Shown piece after piece: positions 22,364 through 30,695 of a stretch of DNA of 64,000 nt. The stretch's first letter is position 1; each line of letters starts with the position of its first letter. The notes beneath the pieces are model-generated. The model was not told where the DNA came from. It saw only the letters and a list, made by a program, of their open reading frames with translations, and ran no database searches. This DNA comes from Terriglobia bacterium (GTDB taxonomy: Bacteria; Acidobacteriota; Terriglobia; Acidiferrales; UBA7541): the NCBI GenBank assembly GCA_020072765.1, contig JAIQGD010000001.1:62001-126000 (forward strand), given 5' to 3'. A program made the position numbers and the translations under genes.

Positions 22364-23263
22364 TCACCCACAGACGGTGAGGACCGGGCACGTCGCATGG
22401 GCCACAACCTGGTGTGCCGTGGTCCGCTGGACATGCGTGGCCACGCCGACGTGGCCGCCCGCGCTCCGCACGCCCAACACGATCAAGTCGGCGCCGGTTG
22501 CCTTCGCCGTATCGAGAATCCGCTCCCCAGGCTTTCCGTGCTGCACGATCGTTTCCGGGCGGCACCAGAGCTCCGCCTCGGCGGGCACCAGTTCGTGCAG
22601 CCGGCGCGTCACATCGGCAGCTACGTCTTCCGCGCGTTTGTCGCCCGGCGGCTGTTCCGGACCCGGCACGACGTGCAGCAGGATGAGCCGCGCCTGGTTT
22701 TCCTGCGCCATGGACATGGCGTAGGGCGCCGCCGCCAGGGATGCCGGCGAAAAATCGGTGGGAAAGAGCACCCGGCGAAATCGCGCCGCCTGATGCAGGC
22801 CTTTGCGCGCCCACGGACCGATGGTCATCACCGGCACATGCGAACGCCGGAAAATTTCCTCGGCCACCGAACCCAGCAAGAGCCTTGGTGCTCCCGTCCT
22901 CCCGTGCGTGCCCAGGACGATCAGATCGATGCGGTATTCCTTCACGGCATGTTCGAGAGACGGCCAGACGCCAACTCCCCGTTCCACAATGGTTTCGTGC
23001 GTCAGGCCAACCAGCGCCGCGTCCACCTTCTGCATGTTGGCCTGTGCCGCCTCTTCTTCGGCCACGATGCCCAGCGCCGTTCCCTCCGGCGTCGCGTAGA
23101 TCAAGGGGGATGGAATGAGCACATGGAAGGCGTAAATTTTCGCGCCAAATCCCCGGGCGACCTCGGCGGCATAAGGCAAGGCAGCGTCGGACGGCTCCGA
23201 GAAGTCCGTCAGGTACAAGATGTTCTTGAGCGCAATGCGCGCGCCAGCTTGCACGGTTGCCAT
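22364..23263 (-). CDS. universal stress protein, two USP domains
   Basis: ILYLTDFSEPSDAALPYA..VLGTHGRTGAPRLLLGSVAEEI and VLFPTDFSPASLAAAPYA..LIVLGVRSAGG. Confidence 0.92.
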   Translation of the reverse strand: MATVQAGARIALKNILYLTDFSEPSDAALPYAAEVARGFGAKIYAFHVLIPSPLIYATPEGTALGIVAEEEAAQANMQKVDAALVGLTHETIVERGVGVWPSLEHAVKEYRIDLIVLGTHGRTGAPRLLLGSVAEEIFRRSHVPVMTIGPWARKGLHQAARFRRVLFPTDFSPASLAAAPYAMSMAQENQARLILLHVVPGPEQPPGDKRAEDVAADVTRRLHELVPAEAELWCRPETIVQHGKPGERILDTAKATGADLIVLGVRSAGGHVGVATHVQRTTAHQVVAHATCPVLTVCG

Positions 23264-23328
23264 ATGTGCCTCCTTGGGCTCCATCGCGCTGTGGGTCAGC
23301 CGACGGGCCGAGCCTGTGCCGCTTGGAA

Positions 23329-24216
23329 TCAGCCGCCTCGGACCGTCAAGACCGGACAGGACGCGTGCGTCACCACCTGGTGTACCGTCGCCATGGACAA
23401 GTGCGTGGCGGCTCCGGGCACGCCGGTGGGCTTCCGTGCGCCCAACACGATGAGGTCGGCCCGATAACGGGCGGCCACGTCGAGGATCTTTTCGGCAGGT
23501 TTCCCCCGCTCGACCACGCAGCGCGGCTCGCACCAGAACTTCGCTTCATTGGGCACCATGGCGCGGAGCACGGTTTCGGTGGACGTCGCCAGATCCGCCG
23601 GCACCACAAGTTCTCCCGTCTTCGGCTCCTCCAAAACGTGCAGAAGAGTCAGGGCAGCCTGATGCTCCTGGGCCAGGGAGATGGCATAGGGTGCGGCGGC
23701 TTGCGATTCCGGACCAAAGTCCGTGGCATACAGCACGCTCGATAGCCGGGCTTTTTCCGGCTGCGCATGCGGCCCCACCGTCAGAACCGGACAAGGCGCT
23801 CGCCGCAAGATCTCTTCGGCCTGGGAGCCCAGCAGAAGCCTTCCGAGGCCGGTCCGGCCGCGCGTGCCGAGCACGATCATGTCGATCTTGTATTTTTCGA
23901 GAACACCAGCCAGAACATCCCACGCGGTACCATCGGCAATCACGCTTTCGCTCTGAACCCCGGGGAAGGATGTTCCCAGCGACTTGCGCACGCCCTGCAT
24001 CTCGATTTCGCAGGCTTCGTCCACGGTGGTCTGCCAGGCTTGGGCGGGCACCGCGTAGTTCACCGGCGTCTTCGCGTGCACGACGAACAACTTGGCGCCG
24101 TAGCGGGCTGCCAGATCTCCTGCATACGGAAGGGCGGCATCCGCCGAGGGTGAAAAATCCGTGGCAAGCACTATATTATTCAACGTGATGCGCGTGCCGG
24201 TTTCAGCGACTCTCAT
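23329..24216 (-). CDS. universal stress protein, two USP domains (paralogue)
   Basis: IVLATDFSPSADAALPYA..VLGTRGRTGLGRLLLGSQAEEI; second domain VLYATDFGPESQAAAPYA; GAGGAG RBS upstream of ATG at 24216. Confidence 0.92.
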   Translation of the reverse strand: MRVAETGTRITLNNIVLATDFSPSADAALPYAGDLAARYGAKLFVVHAKTPVNYAVPAQAWQTTVDEACEIEMQGVRKSLGTSFPGVQSESVIADGTAWDVLAGVLEKYKIDMIVLGTRGRTGLGRLLLGSQAEEILRRAPCPVLTVGPHAQPEKARLSSVLYATDFGPESQAAAPYAISLAQEHQAALTLLHVLEEPKTGELVVPADLATSTETVLRAMVPNEAKFWCEPRCVVERGKPAEKILDVAARYRADLIVLGARKPTGVPGAATHLSMATVHQVVTHASCPVLTVRGG

Positions 24217-24268
24217 CGTCTCCTCCTCTCCCCGATTCTCATCATGCACGCCTTAGGACGCGGCGGCT

Positions 24269-24282
24269 GTGACCCTCATCAC
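24269..24282. promoter_or_regulatory. CRP-like palindrome GTGA-ccctca-TCAC
   Basis: Perfect match 53 bp upstream of the USP start. Confidence 0.7.
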
Positions 24283-24339
24283 GCTTCGCCGGCATGCGCT
24301 GGGAGTCCCGTTGCGGTGCACCTGCTGTACGCATGGCAC

Positions 24340-24765
24340 TCACGGCTTCCCTCCGTTGGGCATGGGATGGTGCTCGATGCTCTGCCCCGCAACCCCTTGC
24401 TGCAAAATAAGCTCCATAGCCTTGGCCATTTCTGTGGGCTGCGCCTTGTCTACAACGCAGAACATGCCCGGCCCGGCGAAATTGTGGAGATTGGCCCGTT
24501 TATCGTGCGGTTGAACCAGAATTAAACAGGGGTGCGACGGAATCCTGGAAACCTTTTCGATGAACTGGCCGACGTAGAGATCCGGCACATAGTCATCCAC
24601 GACCAGCGCGTCAAAGTGTTTGGATACGATTTCCTGCAGCGCTTCCCTGCCGCTCCAGGTTGTCCACACTCCATAGCCGTCGTGTTCCAGGAGTTCGCGC
24701 AGCGGCGCGAATTGCTGTTCGTCGTTGCTCACAATCAGAATCCGTCTTCTTTTCCCAGCAGCCAT
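24340..24765 (-). CDS. receiver-domain-like protein (single domain, partly degenerate)
   Basis: RRILIVSNDEQQFAPLRELLEHDGYGVWTTWSGREALQEIVSKHFDALVVDDYVPD. Confidence 0.7.
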   Translation of the reverse strand: MAAGKRRRILIVSNDEQQFAPLRELLEHDGYGVWTTWSGREALQEIVSKHFDALVVDDYVPDLYVGQFIEKVSRIPSHPCLILVQPHDKRANLHNFAGPGMFCVVDKAQPTEMAKAMELILQQGVAGQSIEHHPMPNGGKP

Positions 24766-24818
24766 GGGAGGTAGGAGCCTTTTCGCGGATAGAATGGAAC
24801 GAATCGCCTGCTAAATCC

Positions 24819-24832
24819 GTGATCTGCATCAC
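24819..24832. promoter_or_regulatory. CRP-like palindrome GTGA-tctgca-TCAC
   Basis: Perfect match 54 bp upstream of the receiver gene; half-site GTGA 22 bp further at 24841. Confidence 0.7.
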
Positions 24833-24921
24833 CCTTGCTTGTGACGTGTCGGGGGCCAACAAAATGGGCTGCCGGAAAAACCCTCGGCAGACCCGTGAAT
24901 CGCCTTAAATCATGCAGGTCA

Positions 24922-24935
24922 GTGACGTGGGTCAC
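24922..24935. promoter_or_regulatory. CRP-like palindrome GTGA-cgtggg-TCAC
   Basis: Perfect match 47 bp upstream of ATG 24982. Confidence 0.7.
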
Positions 24936-24981
24936 AGCATCGATCGCTGCAAACAATGATAATGGTTTTAAGTTGGATGAC

Positions 24982-25404
24982 ATGCAAAAGGATGAGCGCA
25001 ACTTGCTGGATGTCTTGAGAGCAGAGCTGGAGTTCCTGGAAAAAGGGGGCTATCAGCACACGTCGCTGTTTTCCTGCTGGCCGCCGCTCATCTTTGAGGA
25101 TTCGCCGACGTGTCTGAACTTCCACGCCTTCGACCGCCAGAGACCCTGCTCGGAATGCGCCTTGCTGGAGTTCGTGCCTCCGGATCGCCGGACCGCCAAA
25201 ACTCCCTGCCGTTATATTCCCCTAAACAGCGAGGGGGAAACCGTCGATAACCTATATCGATGGGCGTCCACGGAAGAAACCGAAGCTATTCTTGCCGGCT
25301 GGCTGAAGGCCACGATACGCAAACTTGAAAGCGAGCAGTTCAAGGGGCAGCCTCCGGCAATCACCACTGCCCCGCGTGCGAAATCCGCTTCCGGACAGCT
25401 CTAA
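24982..25404 (+). CDS. conserved hypothetical Cys-containing protein
   Basis: MQKDERNLLDVLRAELEFLEKGGYQHT..FEDSPTCLNF..RPCSECALLEFVPPDRR..PCRYIPLN; CRP-like site just upstream. Confidence 0.6.
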   Translation: MQKDERNLLDVLRAELEFLEKGGYQHTSLFSCWPPLIFEDSPTCLNFHAFDRQRPCSECALLEFVPPDRRTAKTPCRYIPLNSEGETVDNLYRWASTEETEAILAGWLKATIRKLESEQFKGQPPAITTAPRAKSASGQL

Positions 25405-25435
25405 ACGGTCCGCGTGAAAGAAATGAGGCACCCCG

Positions 25436-25690
25436 GTGTTGTCACAATGCGCGAATCCCGCCTGTGCAAGAGAATTTGACCACCGGCACGGACAATTCTT
25501 CCGATTTCCGAGAAGCACCCGCGACGGAGAGCCGCCCGCCAATACCCATTCGGTTCAGCATTTCTGGCTTTGCGGCCACTGCTCCGAGCTTTACACGCTC
25601 AGCTACCGAAGCGATTGCGGCGTGCTCATGACGGAGGCCTTCGCCAACCCGTCCCGCAGCGAAACACCTCGGCTCATCGCGGTCGCCTGA
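25436..25690 (+). CDS. small hypothetical protein with CANPAC and CGHC motifs
   Basis: MLSQCANPACAREFDH..HFWLCGHCSELYTL; GTG start. Confidence 0.5.
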   Translation: MLSQCANPACAREFDHRHGQFFRFPRSTRDGEPPANTHSVQHFWLCGHCSELYTLSYRSDCGVLMTEAFANPSRSETPRLIAVA

Positions 25691-25843
25691 AACCAGAGCG
25701 GCAATTGGACGAGCCGGCGCATTCGGCCGCGCCGGTGCCGAAATTTGTCTTCCCCAGCAGCCTACGGCTCGTCCGCGGGCACCCATCGGTTCCCAAACGG
25801 GGTATTCTTGCTTCCCAAGGGCGAACAGTGCTAGCTTGGTCGC

Positions 25844-28138
25844 ATGGAACGGGTAGCGCTCACGCCCGACCGTTCGGAAGTTAGTCCCGCCGAGGAAAAG
25901 CTCCGCAAACTGCTCAACGGCATACCCGCGGCCCTGCTTCTGGTGGATCGCGAAGGTCTCATCGCCTTGGCCAACGCGCAGGCCGAGCGCATATTCGGGT
26001 ATGCCCCAAATGAACTTGCGGGCCTGGCCATCGAAGTGCTCGTCCCAGAGCAGTTTCGCGAAGCACATCTCCACCATCGCGCCAGCTACTTCCAGACCCC
26101 TGACCTCGGGCCGATGGGCGCGAGGCTGGAACTCAAAGGCCAGCGCAAGGATGGAACTGTTTTCCCCATCGAGGTCAGCCTGAGCCCGGTGGAAGGCGAC
26201 AGCGGCTCTGTCCTAAGCGTGGTCCGGGACATGACCGGCCGCAAGCGGATGGAACAAGCGCTTCTGGTGAGCGAAGAGCGGTTCCGCCGGATTGTTGCTG
26301 AAGTGAAGGATTACGCCATCTTCATGCTGGACCCGCAGGGGCGCGTGCAGACTTGGAATGAAGGCGCGCAACGAATCAAAGGATATGGCGCCGAAGGAAT
26401 CATCGGCCAGCATCTCTCGCGCTTTTACTCCGCCGAGGAGACCGAACGCGGCCAGCCCGAGGAAGCTCTGAAAACTGCCGCGATGGCCGGACGAGTCGAG
26501 ACCGAGGGCTGGCACATCCGCAAAGACGGATCGCGCTACTGGGCCAACATTGTCATCACGGCCATTCACGACCAGGACGGCGAACTCCTCGGTTTCACCG
26601 TCATTGAGCGAGACATCACCGAAGGAAAGCGTGCCCGCGAGGCGTTTCTTCTGGAGATCACCAACACGCTGTTGTCCCAACTGGACGTTTCCGAACTCTT
26701 CTCCGCGATCGCCTCGAGCATCCGCCTGGTGAAGGATTTCGATTATGCCACGCTGGCTCAGTACGATGCGGAAACCAAGATGTTCCGGATCCAGCGGCTC
26801 GATACTTCCACGGACGAGGACGACCCTCCGATCGAAGTGCTGCTGCCAGTTGCCGGATCTCCCGCCGGCTGGGCCTATGCTTCCGGCAAGCCTCTTTTGT
26901 TCAAAGGTGAGCCGGGCGAGCGATTGCCGGTCGAAATGCCGCCTCATCTGCTCTGGCAATCAGTGAAATCCGGCTGCTGGATCCCGCTGCGAGGCCGGGA
27001 AGGCATGCTCGGGACGCTGAACCTCTTCAGCCGGCGCCCAGGCGCCTTTTCCGCCGACGACGTCGGGGCCCTATCGCAATTGGCGAACCAGGTGGGCATT
27101 GCACTCGACAATGCCATGGCCTTCGCGCGCATCTCCGATCTCAATAAAAGCCTGGCGAAAGAAAAGCTCATCCTCGAAGGCGATCTTCGGACCGAACACA
27201 CCTTCGGAGAAATTATCGGCGAGAGCAAGGCTCTGACCAGGGTGTTGAAGCAAGTCGAGACCGTCGCGCCGATCGATTCCACCATCTTGATTCTGGGAGA
27301 GACGGGCACGGGCAAAGAGCTTCTGGCGCGGGCCGCTCATGATCTCAGCCCCCGGCGGGAACGCGCCTTCGTCCGCGTGGATTGCTCGTCCATTCCCGCC
27401 GGACTCCTGGAAAGCGAACTCTTTGGCCATGAAAAGGGTGCTTTTACCGGAGCGATCGCCCAGCAGATTGGAAGGTTCGAGCTGGCCCATCGCGGAACGC
27501 TCTTTCTCGACGAAGTCGGGGAGATCCCCCTCGAGTTGCAGTCCAAACTCTTGCGCATACTCCAGGACAAGCAGTTCGAGCGTCTGGGAAGCGGCCGCAC
27601 GATTACGGTGGACGTACGGATTGTGGCCGCCACCAATCGCGATCTTTCCAAGCTGGTGGCGTCGGGGCATTTCCGCAGCGATCTGTTCTACCGCCTCAGC
27701 GTGTTTCCGGTCGTCATGCCTCCGCTCCGCGAGCGGCCCGAAGATATCCCCATCCTGGCCCACCACTTTCTGTCGAAATTCGCGTCGCGATTAAAGCGGA
27801 ACATTCGCTCCATTCCGCCCGAGTCGCTGGAGGCTCTGCGCCGCTATTCATGGCCCGGCAATGTCAGGGAACTCGAACATCTCATCGAGCGAGCCGTCAT
27901 ACTTTCCCCAGGCTCGACCCTGCGGATTCCCCCGTTTGAACCCGTGCATGCCGATCAGGCCTCTCCCGCGGGGGGTGCCACGTTGACCGAAGTCGAGCGG
28001 GATCACATCCTTCGGGTGCTGCGCGAAACGAAGGGAAAGATCGGAGGGCGGGGCGGCGCCGCCGAGCGCCTGGGGATGAATCGCACCACCCTGAACTCCC
28101 GCCTGCGAAAACTGGGCATTTCTCGCGCCAGCCTGTGA
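25844..28138 (+). CDS. sigma54-dependent transcriptional activator, PAS-PAS-GAF-AAA+-Fis HTH
   Basis: GETGTGKELLARAAHD, ESELFGHEKGAFTGA, RWxGNVREL-type YSWPGNVRELEHLIERAVIL, C-terminal Fis-like helix. Confidence 0.93.
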   Translation: MERVALTPDRSEVSPAEEKLRKLLNGIPAALLLVDREGLIALANAQAERIFGYAPNELAGLAIEVLVPEQFREAHLHHRASYFQTPDLGPMGARLELKGQRKDGTVFPIEVSLSPVEGDSGSVLSVVRDMTGRKRMEQALLVSEERFRRIVAEVKDYAIFMLDPQGRVQTWNEGAQRIKGYGAEGIIGQHLSRFYSAEETERGQPEEALKTAAMAGRVETEGWHIRKDGSRYWANIVITAIHDQDGELLGFTVIERDITEGKRAREAFLLEITNTLLSQLDVSELFSAIASSIRLVKDFDYATLAQYDAETKMFRIQRLDTSTDEDDPPIEVLLPVAGSPAGWAYASGKPLLFKGEPGERLPVEMPPHLLWQSVKSGCWIPLRGREGMLGTLNLFSRRPGAFSADDVGALSQLANQVGIALDNAMAFARISDLNKSLAKEKLILEGDLRTEHTFGEIIGESKALTRVLKQVETVAPIDSTILILGETGTGKELLARAAHDLSPRRERAFVRVDCSSIPAGLLESELFGHEKGAFTGAIAQQIGRFELAHRGTLFLDEVGEIPLELQSKLLRILQDKQFERLGSGRTITVDVRIVAATNRDLSKLVASGHFRSDLFYRLSVFPVVMPPLRERPEDIPILAHHFLSKFASRLKRNIRSIPPESLEALRRYSWPGNVRELEHLIERAVILSPGSTLRIPPFEPVHADQASPAGGATLTEVERDHILRVLRETKGKIGGRGGAAERLGMNRTTLNSRLRKLGISRASL

Positions 28139-28181
28139 GGATGCCCGGGCGCGTCTCGGCCCGACCGCATCACACGCCCTT

Positions 28182-28195
28182 GTGACAAGCGTCAC
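28182..28195. promoter_or_regulatory. CRP-like palindrome GTGA-caagcg-TCAC
   Basis: Perfect match between the sigma54 activator and the small basic ORF; half-site TCAC 22 bp upstream at 28170. Confidence 0.6.
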
Positions 28196-28419
28196 TGCAC
28201 TAGTCCATCCCTTTTTGAGAGCCTCCTTACAAGAGGCGCTGGCGCCCTGGTGATCTGCCAGACCACGCCGCAATTTATACCTCGCGGGCAGACCCGGCAC
28301 CGCCAGCGCCACCCCTTGCGAGAGCGGCAAAGGCCGCCCACAATCTTTTCAGGAACCGCGCCAGAGGGCGCCGTCCGTAGCAGAGAGGGGACTGGATTTC
28401 GGCAGCGGAGGTAGCGCAC

Positions 28420-28560
28420 ATGCCAAGAAAAGCAGCAAAACGCAGAACGAAGAAGGGTCGGGCAGCTCCGCCGGCTAAGGCACGCCACCGGCGCCGGCGG
28501 AAGACGCGCCTGAACGAGACCGCTATCATCCACCAGGATCTCTATCCTGTTGGGGAGTAG
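28420..28560 (+). CDS. 46-aa very basic small protein
   Basis: MPRKAAKRRTKKGRAAPPAKARHRRRRKTRLNETAIIHQDLYPVGE; GGAGG upstream of ATG; below the ORF-track cutoff. Confidence 0.5.
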   Translation: MPRKAAKRRTKKGRAAPPAKARHRRRRKTRLNETAIIHQDLYPVGE

Positions 28561-28644
28561 TTTCCTTCAATAACTCGCCGCCGGAACGCGCGACGCCTTC
28601 CTTCGCGTCAGAGAAGGGGCAACGTGACCGTCGCCAGTTCGTGC

Positions 28645-30432
28645 CTAATTTGCCGCCGAACGAATGGGTGACTCTGGCACCGGGGCCTCCGGACGTCGCA
28701 CTTCCTCCAGGATCTGCTGCACCGACATTCCCGGCCGGCCCGAAAAGTAAGCGTTCATCACATACTGCGCCATCATCCTCTGCGCGTTGAAGAACGATCC
28801 GTTCAACGCAATGGCATGGCGCATGACCTCCAGATACGACCTCTGGCGCCCGTAAAACATCGGCAAAATCCGGTGTTCGAGCTTGTCGTAGAGCGAAGCG
28901 ATTTCTTCGGTGGGCACGTCGGGAACTTCTTCGTGCCCGATATCCCATCCCGTGGCGGACTCGACATGCCCTTCAATCCACCACCCGTCGGGCACGCTGA
29001 AACTGGGAACACCGTTCAGAGCCGCCTTCATGCCGCTGGTCCCGGATGCTTCGTGGGGCCTCTGGGGCGTGTTCAGCCAGAGATCCACGCCGCTGGTCAG
29101 CAATTGAGCCCAGCGCATTTCATAATTCTCCACATACACCACGCGAACCAACTCCTTCACGGTGGCCATCACTTCAAACACTCGCCGGATCATGTTCTTG
29201 GCGGGTTCGTCGCGAGGATGAGCCTTGCCGCCGTAAATCACCTGGAACGGGCCCACATGCCGTGCCATCCACTTCAGGCGATCAATATCGGAGAATAGAA
29301 AGTCCGCTCGCTTGTAGGTGGCGGCACGGCGGGCAAACCCGATGGTGAAAATGGCGGGATCCAGCGCCACGCCGGTTTTTTCCTTGATCGTATCCAGAAG
29401 CGCTCGCTTGGCGTGCTCGTGCGCGGCGTGGATTTCCCCCAGCGTAATGCCGATGGCGTACCGCAGGTAGTTGTTGTCGCGCCGCCATTCGGGGATGTGC
29501 TTGTCGTAGAGCTGCTGAAACGCGGGAGAGGTCCACGTCGCCGCATGCACGCCGTTGGTAATGGCATGGATGGGATACTCGGGAAACATGCCGCGCGATA
29601 CTTCCCCGTGCTGCATGGCCACTCCGTTGATGTAGTGGGAGCCCCGCAATCCCAGATAGGTCATGTTCAGCACATCTCCGCTCAGGCCGTTCATCCGTTC
29701 CAGTGTCGCCAGACGCTCGGGGCCCAATACCTGACGGACCAGGTCGCCGGGAAACTGGTCGAACCCAGCGGGAACCGGCGTGTGGGTGGTAAAAACGCAT
29801 TTTTTGTGCAGAAAAGCGAGATCCTCGGCGGTGACCTGTTCAGCGGGGCGTCCCTGGAGATGGCGGTCGAGGATGGCGAGCGTCAGCAGCGACGAGTGCC
29901 CTTCGTTCATGTGGTACGTCAGGAGGTGGTGGTGACCCAACTCGTGCAGCATTTCCACGCCCCCGATGCCCAGCACCACTTCCTGGCACAGGCGATAGTG
30001 CTCGTCGCCGCCGTAGAGCTGATCCGTCAACGCCTGATCGAAAGGGCTATTCTCGGGCAGGGCGGTATCAAGCAAGTACACCGGGATCACGTGTCCCCCG
30101 ACCCCGCGAATCAAATATTGCCATGCGCGGATTTGCACCGTTCGCCCGTCGATCCGGACCTTCGCCCGCACACCAGTGGGTTGCAACACGGCTTCGGGAC
30201 TCCACACCGAAGGGCTCTCGGTCTGGTTGCCAGTGGCATCCAGATGCTGCTCGAAGTACCCCTTGCGATGCAGCAGCGTGATCCCCACGATCGGCAACCC
30301 CATGTCCGCCGCGGCGCGCAGCGTGTCGCCGGCCAGAATCCCCAGGCCACCGGCGTACGTCGGCATGGCGGGCTCCAGCGCAATTTCCATGGAAAAGTAT
30401 GCCGCGAAGCGCGGATGAAGATTCAGCGTCAT
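28645..30432 (-). CDS. glgP: alpha-glucan (maltodextrin/glycogen) phosphorylase family
   Basis: YAGGLGILAGDTLRAAADMGLP, HMNEGHSSLL, FTTHTPVPAGFDQF, TNGVHAATW, EASGTSGMKAALNGV. Confidence 0.92.
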   Translation of the reverse strand: MTLNLHPRFAAYFSMEIALEPAMPTYAGGLGILAGDTLRAAADMGLPIVGITLLHRKGYFEQHLDATGNQTESPSVWSPEAVLQPTGVRAKVRIDGRTVQIRAWQYLIRGVGGHVIPVYLLDTALPENSPFDQALTDQLYGGDEHYRLCQEVVLGIGGVEMLHELGHHHLLTYHMNEGHSSLLTLAILDRHLQGRPAEQVTAEDLAFLHKKCVFTTHTPVPAGFDQFPGDLVRQVLGPERLATLERMNGLSGDVLNMTYLGLRGSHYINGVAMQHGEVSRGMFPEYPIHAITNGVHAATWTSPAFQQLYDKHIPEWRRDNNYLRYAIGITLGEIHAAHEHAKRALLDTIKEKTGVALDPAIFTIGFARRAATYKRADFLFSDIDRLKWMARHVGPFQVIYGGKAHPRDEPAKNMIRRVFEVMATVKELVRVVYVENYEMRWAQLLTSGVDLWLNTPQRPHEASGTSGMKAALNGVPSFSVPDGWWIEGHVESATGWDIGHEEVPDVPTEEIASLYDKLEHRILPMFYGRQRSYLEVMRHAIALNGSFFNAQRMMAQYVMNAYFSGRPGMSVQQILEEVRRPEAPVPESPIRSAAN

Positions 30433-30539
30433 TTCGCTTTCCGATCCCTTTCGCGGGTCTCGCTCGGCTCACCGCTCCCGCCGTCATGGCGGCAGGTCAT
30501 CTCTTTCCAACAGCATCAAGGTTCGGCCGCCGCGGGGCA

Positions 30540-30553
30540 GTGAGGCGGCTCAC
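30540..30553. promoter_or_regulatory. CRP-like palindrome GTGA-ggcggc-TCAC
   Basis: Perfect match in the divergent glgP/P-type ATPase region. Confidence 0.65.
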
Positions 30554-30561
30554 ATCCGACC

Positions 30562-30575
30562 GTGACTCAGATCAC
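30562..30575. promoter_or_regulatory. CRP-like palindrome GTGA-ctcaga-TCAC
   Basis: Perfect match 22 bp from the preceding site. Confidence 0.7.
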
Positions 30576-30695
30576 ATAGGATCAGGATGGGGCCCAGAGT
30601 ATTGTGAGAAAGCACTGGACTTTCAACTTCGCCAGGAAGCCGGGCACGCATCCGAGGATTTCACGAAGGGGGTAGAATCGGTGAGGAGAACCCCG

